This document shows, piece after piece, positions 9,016 through 17,424 of a stretch of 64,000 bases of DNA; positions within the stretch are counted from its first letter, which is position 1, and each line of letters begins with the position of its first letter. This stretch comes from Litorivicinus sp. (GTDB lineage: Bacteria; Pseudomonadota; Gammaproteobacteria; Pseudomonadales; Litorivicinaceae). Under the pieces are notes generated by a model that did not search any database, was not told the origin of the DNA, and worked only from the letters and a program-made list of their open reading frames with translations. Where the stretch lies: positions 1 through 64,000 of the forward strand of contig JAOLBK010000004.1 in assembly GCA_028339155.1 (NCBI GenBank), given 5' to 3'. The position numbers and the translations under genes were made by a program.

Positions 9016-10226
9016 GATTGCAGTAACACCTCGAGCGCATCGGTAAAGAATTTATTGGAACCGAAATTTCCGCTTTTTAATGCTAAAGCGATCGGGTCAT
9101 CGCTTGGGCCGCCATAAACCCAAGGAACACCCGGGCAAATTTCATCTCCCACGACTACTTCTTTGATCCCTAGGGCTTGAGTCACTGCGCCTGAGGTTTC
9201 ACCTCCAGCCACGACAAATTGACGCACGCCGTGCGCGTAGGCAGTTTGAGCAACAAAACCCATTGCAGCCTCAATGCGTTCACCTGCCTCTGTCACACCC
9301 AGCACCTTCTGACTTGTCTTCACTGATTCTGGGTTATCTGTCGCGTAGATTAGACATGTACTTTGGCCTTGATTCGCAAACCAAGTCAGGCACTGAGTGA
9401 GCGCTTGCGGGTCGAGCTCCAGCGGGTTTAATTTATAAGATGGGTATTTAGACGTCCATTCATTAACTTGTTTGCGGGTCATTTCAGAGCAACTTCCACT
9501 CAAAATAATAGCTCTTGAGCGGGTGATTGGATTGGGTGCTTTACGTGATTTGCTTAAGCCCATACTGTCTGGAATCGGCATCGCTAGAGCACTGCCCCCG
9601 GTTAATAGTACGGAATCCGGGATTTGCTTGATCAAATGTTCAAGATCGGAAAATTCAACTGCATCAGCAATTACATGTGTGGTGGTGGGAAACGGCTTTG
9701 CAGTTTGTTGATCTATGCGACTCCACAGTCCAACGCTTCCCTGAACCTGCGGCTCGAGCACACGAACGAGATTGGAGTCTGTCATAGGAGTCAAGGGATG
9801 GTCTTTGAGGCTTGATTCGCTCAAAAGTTCGTTGCCAACAAATAAATGACCCATGAACACAGATCGACCATTTTCTGGAAATGCCGGGCAATAAACAGCT
9901 TGTTTTTGACCAGTTAGTTCTATCAATGCTTCAGCAACAGGGCCAATGTTTCCTAAGCAGGTTGAATCAAAGGTTGAGCAATATTTCCAATAGAGTTTTT
10001 CTGCGCCATGCTCCATTAGCCATTGTGCGGCTTTTTCACAAGCGCTGACTGCTACTATCACAGGTTCGGTTCGACATTTTAAGGCAATGATCTCGATATC
10101 AGCTGATCCATCTGCATCTGTACTGGGGTGCCCTAAGTGCAAACGAACATTTGCACCGCTTCGTCTCAATAATCCGGCAAGGTCAGTAGCCCCGGTAAAA
10201 TCATCCGCGATACATCCAAGCCTCAT
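9012..10226 (-). CDS. otnK: 3-oxo-tetronate kinase (four-carbon acid sugar kinase, DUF1537)
   Basis: 404 residues. The N-terminal domain begins MRLGCIADDFTGATDLAGLL, the signature of the four-carbon acid sugar kinase N-terminal domain, and the C-terminal nucleotide-binding domain contains VVAGGETSGAVTQALG. It phosphorylates 3-oxo-tetronate at C4 using ATP. It overlaps ltnD and otnC by 4 bp each, so translation is probably coupled. It is the shared step for substrates entering through LtnD/OtnI and through DenD. Confidence 0.92.
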   Translation of the reverse strand: MRLGCIADDFTGATDLAGLLRRSGANVRLHLGHPSTDADGSADIEIIALKCRTEPVIVAVSACEKAAQWLMEHGAEKLYWKYCSTFDSTCLGNIGPVAEALIELTGQKQAVYCPAFPENGRSVFMGHLFVGNELLSESSLKDHPLTPMTDSNLVRVLEPQVQGSVGLWSRIDQQTAKPFPTTTHVIADAVEFSDLEHLIKQIPDSVLLTGGSALAMPIPDSMGLSKSRKAPNPITRSRAIILSGSCSEMTRKQVNEWTSKYPSYKLNPLELDPQALTQCLTWFANQGQSTCLIYATDNPESVKTSQKVLGVTEAGERIEAAMGFVAQTAYAHGVRQFVVAGGETSGAVTQALGIKEVVVGDEICPGVPWVYGGPSDDPIALALKSGNFGSNKFFTDALEVLLQS

Positions 10227-11113
10227 TGCTTGCCTCCAGGCAGGACTGAACCGGATTGAGCGGCTAAGATTTTAACGATCGCGCTGTCATCTTCTAAACC
10301 GAGGCCATTATCTGATGCGTTCTGATATAAGCTTAATGCGGTCTGAGATAGTGGTGTAACGGCGCCTTGAAGTTGCGCTTCATCAATAACGATACTCAGG
10401 TCTTTAACAAAGATATTAACAGTCGAAAGAGGCGTGTAATCGCCGTTTGCTATATGCGGGCCACGATTTTCAAACATCCAGGAAGTTCCTGCACAGCTTT
10501 GAATAACATCAATCACTTCATGAAGATCCATATTTAAGCTGGCAGCTAAATTTAATGCCTCAGCAGTTGCGGCAATATGCACGCCGGCTAATAGTTGATT
10601 GATTAGCTTCATTTGTGAGCCGGCTCCGGGCTCATTGCCAAGGCGAAAGATTCTTTCTGAGATCGCATCAAGTATTGGTTGCACCCTGTTAAATGTCTCT
10701 GGTTCACCTGATCCCATGATCGATATTTGACCATTTTTCGCTTTTACTGCGCCACCACTGACCGGCGCATCAAGGTAACCGAAACCTGCTTTAACAATTC
10801 GGGAGGATATATCTGATGCACGGTAAGGTGCGACGGTGACGCAGTTGATAACAACCGCATTCGGTTTAAATTTAGACATTAAGGGTGAGTCAAATAATAC
10901 GGTGTCCGCTTGATCGGCATTTACAACGAAAAGTAGCACTGCATCAACAGGCTCGATAGATTCCAAGTCCGCTGTCGAATGGCCTCCTTGATCACTAAAT
11001 GCGCGGAGTGCATCTGAATTAACGTCAAATCCGGTAGTAGAAATTCCAGCTTTGAGGCAAGAGACTGCCGCGCCCAGCCCCATTGAGCCTAGTCCGACGA
11101 TAAGAGTGTGCAT
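10223..11113 (-). CDS. ltnD: L-threonate dehydrogenase (beta-hydroxyacid dehydrogenase family)
   Basis: 296 residues from the ATG at 11113, preceded by AAGGA at 7 nt; an in-frame start 36 bp upstream lacks this. The NAD motif LIVGLGSMGLGAA is at the N-terminus, DAPVSGGAVKAKNG near residue 118, and the catalytic lysine in GSQMKLINQLLAG near residue 170. LtnD oxidises L-threonate to 2-oxo-tetronate. It is the first gene of the operon and divergent from denD. D-threonate or a related aldonate is possible. Confidence 0.87.
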   Translation of the reverse strand: MHTLIVGLGSMGLGAAVSCLKAGISTTGFDVNSDALRAFSDQGGHSTADLESIEPVDAVLLFVVNADQADTVLFDSPLMSKFKPNAVVINCVTVAPYRASDISSRIVKAGFGYLDAPVSGGAVKAKNGQISIMGSGEPETFNRVQPILDAISERIFRLGNEPGAGSQMKLINQLLAGVHIAATAEALNLAASLNMDLHEVIDVIQSCAGTSWMFENRGPHIANGDYTPLSTVNIFVKDLSIVIDEAQLQGAVTPLSQTALSLYQNASDNGLGLEDDSAIVKILAAQSGSVLPGGKQ

Positions 11114-11219
11114 TGATGATTCCTTAGTGCTTGGGTGACGACTATTCACGCAGAACTTTTGGTGTAAGCCAGCCTAAACGCTCATAATAATTAAACACTA
11201 TATAAAAAGAGAGGATGTT

Positions 11220-12224
11220 GTGGCTACGATTTGTGTAACAGGAGGGGTCGGTTTTTTGGGGCGAATGGTGATCGAGAAATTGCTGAAGGACTCACATGTG
11301 GTGATTGGCGGCAATAATATGATGTTAAATCGCGTTATTGTGATCGATCGGACGATTCCTGAAAAACTGTTTTTAGACACTCGGGTTGACGTATTCGAAG
11401 GCGACCTGCGAGAACTGCTTCGCGTTCAACCTGAGCTGATGAGTTCGGCCGATGCTGTAGTTCATCTGGCAAGTGCAGTGAGTGGTGAATGTGAGGCGAA
11501 TCTTGATCTTGGTCTTAATGCCAATCTACTAACAGGAATAGAACTTGGTCGGATTTTAGCTGATGCCGATGCCCCGCCGGTTTTGGTATTTGCGAGCTCT
11601 TTAGCGATTTATGGTGCTTCCGATAATGATCGATTACCTGATTTCATCAGTGACGACGTGAGACCAACTCCTCAAAATAGCTATGGCGCGCAGAAGCTGA
11701 TGCTTGAGACGCTGTTTGCTGATTTGTCTCGCAAGGGTCTGATCAGGGCTCGAACGTTGCGATTAATGACTGTAAGTGTCCGCCCAGGCGAGCCAAATAA
11801 TGCTGCGAGCAGCTTCTTGTCAGGAATTATTCGTGAGCCTCTTCTTGGGCTCCCGGCCGTGGTTCCTGTCGATCCATCTCTTGAGGTGGCGTTGAATTCA
11901 CCATTGGCTGCCGTGAACGGGCTGTTGCATGCTTTAGCCTCAAGTGATCAAGATTGGGGGAGTCCGTTGGGAGTAAATTTGCCTGGAATTCGTTTGACTG
12001 TCAGAGAAATGGTCGAAGCACTCAGAATAATTGGTGGTGAAGAAGCACTTGACTGTCTTGCCTACGAGCGAAACCCTCAAGTGCAACAAATAGTGAGTCG
12101 ATGGCCTGCTAATTTTCATAGCCAGCGTGCTTATGATATCGGGTTTTCTGAAGATCAGCCGTTTGTTGAAACGATCAGAGAGTTTTCTAAAAGTCTTTTA
12201 CCTAATGTTGGTGGCGTGCCTTAG
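11220..12224 (+). CDS. denD: D-erythronate dehydrogenase (SDR/NAD-dependent epimerase family)
   Basis: 334 residues from a GTG at 11220 with GAGAGG 5 nt upstream. An extended short-chain dehydrogenase: NAD motif VTGGVGFLGRMV near residue 6, VVHLASAVSGE near residue 80, and the YxxxK catalytic pair in SYGAQK near residue 156. DenD oxidises D-erythronate to 3-oxo-tetronate, which feeds OtnK directly. Its divergent position next to ltnD-otnK supports this over a sugar nucleotide epimerase. Confidence 0.83.
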   Translation: MATICVTGGVGFLGRMVIEKLLKDSHVVIGGNNMMLNRVIVIDRTIPEKLFLDTRVDVFEGDLRELLRVQPELMSSADAVVHLASAVSGECEANLDLGLNANLLTGIELGRILADADAPPVLVFASSLAIYGASDNDRLPDFISDDVRPTPQNSYGAQKLMLETLFADLSRKGLIRARTLRLMTVSVRPGEPNNAASSFLSGIIREPLLGLPAVVPVDPSLEVALNSPLAAVNGLLHALASSDQDWGSPLGVNLPGIRLTVREMVEALRIIGGEEALDCLAYERNPQVQQIVSRWPANFHSQRAYDIGFSEDQPFVETIREFSKSLLPNVGGVP

Positions 12225-12793
12225 CCTGGCTACCGTCTTAGAAAAAAGACTGAGTGGCTTAACTTTTTGATGCGGATGAGGATCCATTTTCATATTTTGA
12301 GAATTAAATGTATCTAATTTGGAAATTTATCTTTTAGGTCGAGTTCCACTTTGTTCAGGTCATGTAGATTATGACTGATATGCCAAGAGCTCTTAAGAAC
12401 AAGAGGTCTGGTCTTTATTGTATTAGCGATGCATGATTGATTTTTTGAGGGGAGCAGTCTTTGATTCGGGTCAAGCGATTTTTTGTTCGGTTCTTAAACT
12501 GGTTCATCGTTTGTGCTATGTCACTGGCAGGCGTTTACCTGTTATTGATGATTGTCTTGTTGTTTGTTTAGCGAATTTATTTTTTCTGGTTCAAGGATCT
12601 AAAAACTTAATTTCTGTTCGATAAGGATTGCGAATGCCCTCATTACTCAGGGGAATCGCGAAGCTGAACGCTTAAGAGCGGTGTGTTTGATGCAGGCGAC
12701 ATCGATGCCTCGCTTGGTCTAAATAGATCTTCGTATTCAAATCAATCTGATCGTGGTGGCGATTTCGGCATTTTTTTGGTGAGGTTAATTCCA
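12225..12793. other. Gene-poor intergenic stretch before TSUP permease
   Basis: About 570 bp with no convincing gene. A 63-codon frame at 12433-12624 is hydrophobic but has no ribosome binding site or recognisable motif. A small inverted repeat GTCTT/AAGAC lies just after the denD stop without a T-tract. No riboswitch or known RNA is recognised. Confidence 0.5.
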
Positions 12794-13543
12794 ATGAGTA
12801 ATGTTCTATCGATTGAATACTTATTGGTGATTGGTTTTGTCTTTGTTCTGGCTGGATTGGTCAAGGGGGTTGTTGGATTTGGATTGCCGACAATAGGAAT
12901 TGGCATTGGTGCCCTAATCACTGATATTCCAACAGCCATGATGTTGATTTTGCTGCCAACGTTTATTACCAATATATTTCAGATCTTATTTAATGGAAAT
13001 TTTGGTAAAGTTTTAGCTCGAACTTGGATCTTCATGCTGGGTGCGGTGGTGTTGATTCCTGTGGGGCTAGCAGCAGTCCTAGAATATCCATTGTTTCCAT
13101 TTGAAAGAGTCTTGGGACTCTCGATATTAATTTATGGCGTCGCTGGGATTCGTGGGTTCAATCCGAAAATGGCTGAGAAATGGAAGTTGTTTATAGGCCT
13201 TCCTTGTGGACTCATTAATTCTATTTTGACGGGGATGACAGGATCGTTTTCTGTTCCTGGAATGATGTATCTGCGGGCTCTGCACTTGGGTAAAAATGAT
13301 TTGCTCTGTGCGGCTGGCTTATTGTTTTTGTTGTCGACGGTTGGAATGGGCCTGTCTCTATGGTGGCTTGATCGTGCCACAGAAGAGCTGTCCTTGGTCT
13401 CTCTAGTAATGTGTTTTCCCGTTGGTATTGGGATTTTGATGGGTACTTGGATTCGTGGGTATTTGAGTGATGTAATGTTCGATAAGATTTTCCTAAACGC
13501 TTTTGTGGTTCTGGGATGTTATCTACTGATCTTTGGTGGCTAG
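12794..13543 (+). CDS. TSUP (TauE/SafE) family permease
   Basis: 249 residues from the ATG at 12794, with GAGG 9 nt upstream. Seven to eight membrane segments; the N-terminal repeat carries LVKGVVGFGLPTIGIGIG and the second repeat GLINSILTGMTGSFSVPGMMYL, as expected for TSUP permeases. Known members move sulfite, sulfonates or small organic anions. It lies between the sugar-acid genes and the TRAP operon and could serve either pathway as importer or exporter; this is a guess from position. It is one of three TSUP genes in the window. Confidence 0.85.
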   Translation: MSNVLSIEYLLVIGFVFVLAGLVKGVVGFGLPTIGIGIGALITDIPTAMMLILLPTFITNIFQILFNGNFGKVLARTWIFMLGAVVLIPVGLAAVLEYPLFPFERVLGLSILIYGVAGIRGFNPKMAEKWKLFIGLPCGLINSILTGMTGSFSVPGMMYLRALHLGKNDLLCAAGLLFLLSTVGMGLSLWWLDRATEELSLVSLVMCFPVGIGILMGTWIRGYLSDVMFDKIFLNAFVVLGCYLLIFGG

Positions 13544-13692
13544 ACTCTGGGAGTTATTGTATAGATTCCAGTGTGTCCTCAACTGCTTGGGAAGTAGTTC
13601 GAGAAGTAAGTTCTTTGAACTATCGTGCTGGAAGTTACATTGAACGCAGAGCTATTCGTGCTGAAGTTTCTTCAGAAAAGTTGTCTATTAAG

Positions 13693-14310
13693 TTAATCGA
13701 GTCGCAGCCTTTCTAATCCTCCGCGAATGTGTCGGCGCATGAACAACTCGGCTAGTTCCGAATCATTACTGCGTAGTGCCTCCAGAATTCCCCGGTGTTC
13801 TTGAGAGCTGGTTTCGATATTTGCCTTGTCGACCAGTCCACGACTGCGGAATAAAAGGGACTCTTTCATAACCATTTCGATTATCGTTTTTAGTCGAGGC
13901 GCGCGGGCTGCACTATGGATTAGTCGATGAAATTCTAGATTGAGATCATAGTATTCTTCGTATTTATCTGCTTTCGCCGCCAACTCCATTTTATTGTGTA
14001 AAACCTGCAGTTCGACTAGCGACTGAGGGGTGATTTGTCGCGCAGCTAATTCGGCGGCACGCGCCTCAAGCATCATACGGATTGTATATATCTCGTTAAT
14101 TTCGGAAAGCTGAAAATCACGAACAATGATGCTGCGAGCGCTACTCCTCTCCAGTAGCCCTGCCGTGATTGATTCTTTTATCGCTTCACGCACCGGTGCC
14201 CGGGACATGGTGAGCCGTTCAGCTAAGTCCCGTTCAGTGATCTTGTCTCCCACGGCAAGATGCCCAGACAAAATAAGTTCTTCAATCATTTTTCGAGCTT
14301 TCGTACTCAA
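13693..14310 (-). CDS. GntR-family regulator (FCD), likely repressor of the TRAP operon
   Basis: 205 residues from a TTG at 14310. A winged helix-turn-helix (LAERLTMSRAPVREAIKESI, residues 29-48) is followed by an FCD domain with LEFHRLIHSAA and SSQEHRGILEAL. The start is unusual: no upstream in-frame ATG or GTG exists before a stop, and an out-of-frame 10-codon ORF (14339-14307) ends overlapping the TTG. Perfect palindromes at 14339-14356 and 14507-14522 flank the divergent promoters. It probably represses itself and the dctPQM operon until a carboxylate ligand binds. Confidence 0.87.
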   Translation of the reverse strand: MSTKARKMIEELILSGHLAVGDKITERDLAERLTMSRAPVREAIKESITAGLLERSSARSIIVRDFQLSEINEIYTIRMMLEARAAELAARQITPQSLVELQVLHNKMELAAKADKYEEYYDLNLEFHRLIHSAARAPRLKTIIEMVMKESLLFRSRGLVDKANIETSSQEHRGILEALRSNDSELAELFMRRHIRGGLERLRLD

Positions 14311-14338
14311 TGGTTCAGAATTAATAGGAAGCGCCTCA

Positions 14339-14356
14339 TTTTTGGTATACCAAAAA
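14339..14356. promoter_or_regulatory. GntR operator 1, 18-bp perfect palindrome
   Basis: TTTTTGGTATACCAAAAA is a perfect 18-bp palindrome 29 bp upstream of the GntR TTG start. It shares the 12-bp core TTGGTATACCAA with a second site 160 bp away, as expected for a dimeric GntR/FCD repressor that autoregulates. Confidence 0.75.
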
Positions 14357-14480
14357 ATCTATTGTTTGCAGAGATTTGTCAATATTGGTTTAAATATAAA
14401 TTCTAAGTGAATGCCAAGATTATAATTGCCATTATTGACGACGGGCGCTTCCAGCATGGCTTGGAAGGTTCTTGCGCAAC

Positions 14481-14510
14481 TTGATTTTTTTATGCATGAT
14501 TTAATATCTT
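14481..14510 (+). promoter_or_regulatory. Candidate promoter of the TRAP operon
   Basis: TTGATT (14481-14486) and TATCTT (14505-14510) are separated by 18 bp, 47 bp upstream of dctP. The -10 element overlaps operator 2, so repressor binding would block RNA polymerase. Promoter call is by eye. Confidence 0.5.
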
Positions 14511-14522
14511 GGTATACCAAGA
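14507..14522. promoter_or_regulatory. GntR operator 2, 16-bp perfect palindrome
   Basis: TCTTGGTATACCAAGA is a perfect 16-bp palindrome, 34 bp upstream of the dctP ATG. It has the same core as operator 1 and overlaps the likely -10 and start region of the TRAP operon. Confidence 0.75.
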
Positions 14523-14556
14523 GTAAATAAAAATCATTATTTTGGAGCACTAAACG

Positions 14557-15555
14557 ATGGTAAAGCACTTTAAATCTGGCGTCGTTGCCGGTTTGATCGC
14601 AGCTGCGGCCTCAGGCTTTGTGAGCGCTGCCCCCGAGTATAAGCTTACGTTTTCGACCTATTGGCCGACTTCGTACAATTATCTAATTGATCCGATTTTT
14701 AGCTTCGCTGAAAAAGTGAAAGAACGGACCAATGGCCGAGTAGAGATTGAGGTGTTTCACTCGAAGCAGTTATTCGGTGGGAAGGAAGAATTTGGTGCGT
14801 TAGAGCGTGGTGATATCGATATGTCAGCGCCGATGGATACATACAATACTGGTGCCATTCCAGAGTTAGGAATCGCCAGCATGCCATTTTTGTGGCCAAG
14901 TCCCCGTGCTATGCAGACTAGTCTCGATGCTGGATTGTGGGACCTTGGTGTCAGTCAGGCCATGGAAAAGCGTGGAGTTAAAGTGCTTAACGTTGCAGCA
15001 GGTGGTCCGTACCAGCTTTACGGAAAGGGGTTTGATATTAAAAAACCTTCAGACCTGAAAGGGAAAAAAATAGCGGTTAGTGGTTCAGCTGCTAGTCGTG
15101 CTATGGAATTGATCGGTGCGGCACCAACATCAATGAGCTCAGGTGATCTCTACGTCGCGCTCCAGAGGGGCACGATTGATGCGACTTCGCGTCCATTGAT
15201 TACAGGTATCGGACGAAAGCTTTATGAAGTTTTAGACAACATTACAGTTGTAAATATGTCGTACTTCTCAACGGCACTTGCGATCAACCTTGATTCTTGG
15301 AATAAGCTTCCAAAAGATATCCAAGGAATCATGCAGCAGGCGGCGAACGAGCGAGGCCAGGAGCAATTGAAGTTGCTTGAAGCATACATGTCCGAAGCAG
15401 AGTCTTTGTTTGAAAAAAATAACGTGAATTATCACGTTGCGACAAATGCTGAATTGGCTGGATTTCAGAACGAAGTTGCACCGGTATATGACTGGTGGAA
15501 AGGTCAAGTTTCTGACGGCGATAAATATATCGATTTCGCTCGAAAGAATCAGTAA
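14557..15555 (+). CDS. dctP: TRAP transporter substrate-binding protein, DctP family
   Basis: 332 residues. An N-terminal signal peptide (about residues 1-24, ending FVSAAP) sends it to the periplasm. YKLTFSTYWPTSYNYLIDP, FHSKQLFGGKEEFGALERGDIDM and YVALQRGTIDATSRP follow the DctP fold. It captures an organic acid for the DctQM permease downstream. GGAG precedes the ATG. It is first in an operon with dctQ, dctM, a CoA transferase and an HMG-CoA-lyase-like enzyme, so the ligand is probably a hydroxylated dicarboxylate. Confidence 0.92.
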   Translation: MVKHFKSGVVAGLIAAAASGFVSAAPEYKLTFSTYWPTSYNYLIDPIFSFAEKVKERTNGRVEIEVFHSKQLFGGKEEFGALERGDIDMSAPMDTYNTGAIPELGIASMPFLWPSPRAMQTSLDAGLWDLGVSQAMEKRGVKVLNVAAGGPYQLYGKGFDIKKPSDLKGKKIAVSGSAASRAMELIGAAPTSMSSGDLYVALQRGTIDATSRPLITGIGRKLYEVLDNITVVNMSYFSTALAINLDSWNKLPKDIQGIMQQAANERGQEQLKLLEAYMSEAESLFEKNNVNYHVATNAELAGFQNEVAPVYDWWKGQVSDGDKYIDFARKNQ

Positions 15556-15577
15556 TTCCATTTAGGTCAATGTAACT

Positions 15578-15614
15578 AGCTACCGGAGAGGATTTCGTCC
15601 TCTCCGGATTAGCT
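15578..15614 (+). other. Strong intercistronic hairpin between dctP and dctQ
   Basis: A perfect 10-bp GC-rich stem (15583-15592 with 15598-15607, loop TTTCG) is extended by five further pairs (15578-15582 with 15610-15614) across a 2-nt bulge. No T-tract follows, so it is not a classic terminator. Such hairpins after binding-protein genes often protect the upstream mRNA, giving more binding protein than permease. Confidence 0.65.
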
Positions 15615-15625
15615 GAGATTTTAGA

Positions 15626-16111
15626 ATGTTCGTATTTATTCAAATATTTTCAATGCTGACCTATCGGTTAGCGCAGGCGGCAATTCTTGGCACACTAGCC
15701 ATCGTCACGTTCGAAGTAATCGCCCGATACTTATTCGGGAGTCCAACCCAGTCTTCGTTAGAGATAACGGAATATTTTATTGTTGCAATGGGATTTTTGC
15801 CGATTGCAGCGATTTATCGCACTAAAGGACACGTATCTGTAGATATGTTAACGAACCTTATGCCACAGAAATGGCGTAACGGCTGTGAGTTGGCATCGAT
15901 TGTGGTTACCGGTGCGTTTGGATTCCTTGTGTTCTGGTTTGGTGCTGAAATGACTGTACATGCTTATGTTTCGGGAACTGACTCTTCGTCTTTGCTGGCG
16001 TTCCCAATGTGGTTAGCTTACAGCGTAATACCTCTCGGATTTCTCGCTTTGGGCTGTGAGTCATTGAATCAGATTTGTGCTCATCTCAACTTAGACGAGG
16101 GAGAGCGATAA
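15626..16111 (+). CDS. dctQ: TRAP transporter small permease subunit, DctQ
   Basis: 161 residues with four membrane segments. The motif FEVIARYLFGSPTQSSLEITEYFIV near residues 28-52 follows the DctQ family pattern (FxRYxF followed by ExxE), and YRTKGHVSVDM comes next. It partners with DctM in sodium-driven uptake. It shares one base with dctM (TAATG). Confidence 0.88.
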   Translation: MFVFIQIFSMLTYRLAQAAILGTLAIVTFEVIARYLFGSPTQSSLEITEYFIVAMGFLPIAAIYRTKGHVSVDMLTNLMPQKWRNGCELASIVVTGAFGFLVFWFGAEMTVHAYVSGTDSSSLLAFPMWLAYSVIPLGFLALGCESLNQICAHLNLDEGER

Positions 16112-17412
16112 TGGATACAGTTAGTATTTCAATTCTTTGTGTCTGTGCCTTATTTGTCATGATGGCAATTGGGGCGCCTGTTTTTGTATCGCTGGGAGTA
16201 TCCAGCATTGTCGGCATTCTCTTACTACAGGGATTCGACGCCTTATCAGCCGTTCCCGGTGTCATGTACGACAGAATGGCTAGCTTCACATTAGTCGCGG
16301 TTCCATTATTTATTTTAATGGGGGAAATTATTTTTGTTTCGGGCCTTGGTGGCGATATTTACCGTGCCATTCGGATTAGTTTGTACCGCATCCGTGGTTC
16401 ATTAGCAGTTGCCAGTGTGTTTGCATGTGCTGTTTTTGGTGCTATGTGCGGAGTGTCCATAGCAGGGGCTGCAACGATTGGAAAGTTTGCGATTCCTGAA
16501 ATGCTGAAGGCGGGTTATGACAAGCGAATCGCGACTGGGGTGATTGCCTCTGCAGGAAGTCTAGCCCTATTGATTCCGCCAAGCGTTGGTTTGATTTTGT
16601 ACGGATTGGTGGCAGGTGAGTCTGTTGGTTATTTGTTTATTGCTGGTGTAATTCCAGGAATCATTATTGCGTTGATGATGATGATTTATTTGTTGATTCT
16701 TGGCTGGTTTAAGCCCCATTTAATGCCTTCGGTCACTCTCGATGAACTCGAGGTTCAAGGCCAAGAAAATCCGTGGATTGTGACTATTCCAGCATTGCTC
16801 TTAGTGTTTGCGGTGCTTGGATCGATTTACTTCGGAATTGCTACACCTAGCGAATCGGCTGCGATTGGGTGCCTAGGAGCGCTTGCTATTGCTGCTTACA
16901 AAAGAATGCTCAGCTTCGAGAATATTGCCAAGATTATTGAGGACACCACGCGCACGACCGGGATGATATTAGCGATTCTCTCGAGTGCATTGGTCTTTGG
17001 CTACTTATTGACCCGATTGAGAGTGCCACAAGAGTTAGTGGGGTGGATCGTGGAGCAAGGCTTCCATCAGTATTCGGTTTTAGTTGCGATTTTCATATTA
17101 TTGATCGTGATGGGAATGTTTATGGATGTGATCTCAGTCATTCTGATTGCTACTCCACTGCTTCTTCCAATCATCAAGACCTTTAACTATGACCCTATAT
17201 GGTTTGGGATTGTGATGGCCATCTGCTGTGAAATGGCGGTAATTACGCCGCCCGTTGGATTGAATCTATTCGTGATCCAGGGAATCTCACCTGGAAATAC
17301 ATCATTGATGACAGTGGCAGAAGGAGCCTTTCCATTTTTCTTGATTTTGGTCGCTGCTGTGGTTTTATTCACTGTGTTTCCTGGTCTAGTCCTTTGGTTG
17401 CCATTCGGTTAG
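16111..17412 (+). CDS. dctM: TRAP transporter large permease subunit, DctM
   Basis: 433 residues from the ATG at 16111, which overlaps the dctQ stop and follows GAGGGAG. About twelve membrane segments. GAPVFVSLGVSS at the N-terminus, CAVFGAMCGVSIAGAATIG near residue 107 and CEMAVITPPVGLNLFVI near residue 372 are DctM hallmarks. It forms the ion-coupled channel for the substrate delivered by DctP. Confidence 0.92.
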   Translation: MDTVSISILCVCALFVMMAIGAPVFVSLGVSSIVGILLLQGFDALSAVPGVMYDRMASFTLVAVPLFILMGEIIFVSGLGGDIYRAIRISLYRIRGSLAVASVFACAVFGAMCGVSIAGAATIGKFAIPEMLKAGYDKRIATGVIASAGSLALLIPPSVGLILYGLVAGESVGYLFIAGVIPGIIIALMMMIYLLILGWFKPHLMPSVTLDELEVQGQENPWIVTIPALLLVFAVLGSIYFGIATPSESAAIGCLGALAIAAYKRMLSFENIAKIIEDTTRTTGMILAILSSALVFGYLLTRLRVPQELVGWIVEQGFHQYSVLVAIFILLIVMGMFMDVISVILIATPLLLPIIKTFNYDPIWFGIVMAICCEMAVITPPVGLNLFVIQGISPGNTSLMTVAEGAFPFFLILVAAVVLFTVFPGLVLWLPFG

Positions 17413-17424
17413 AGAGCGATACTA

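Noticed and set aside
12433-12624. 63-codon frame downstream of denD
   Set aside because: No ribosome binding site, no family motif and no operon context.
13661-13675. CTGAAG-TTT-CTTCAG small hairpin between TSUP and GntR genes
   Set aside because: Six-base stem with no T-tract on either strand; not enough for a terminator call.
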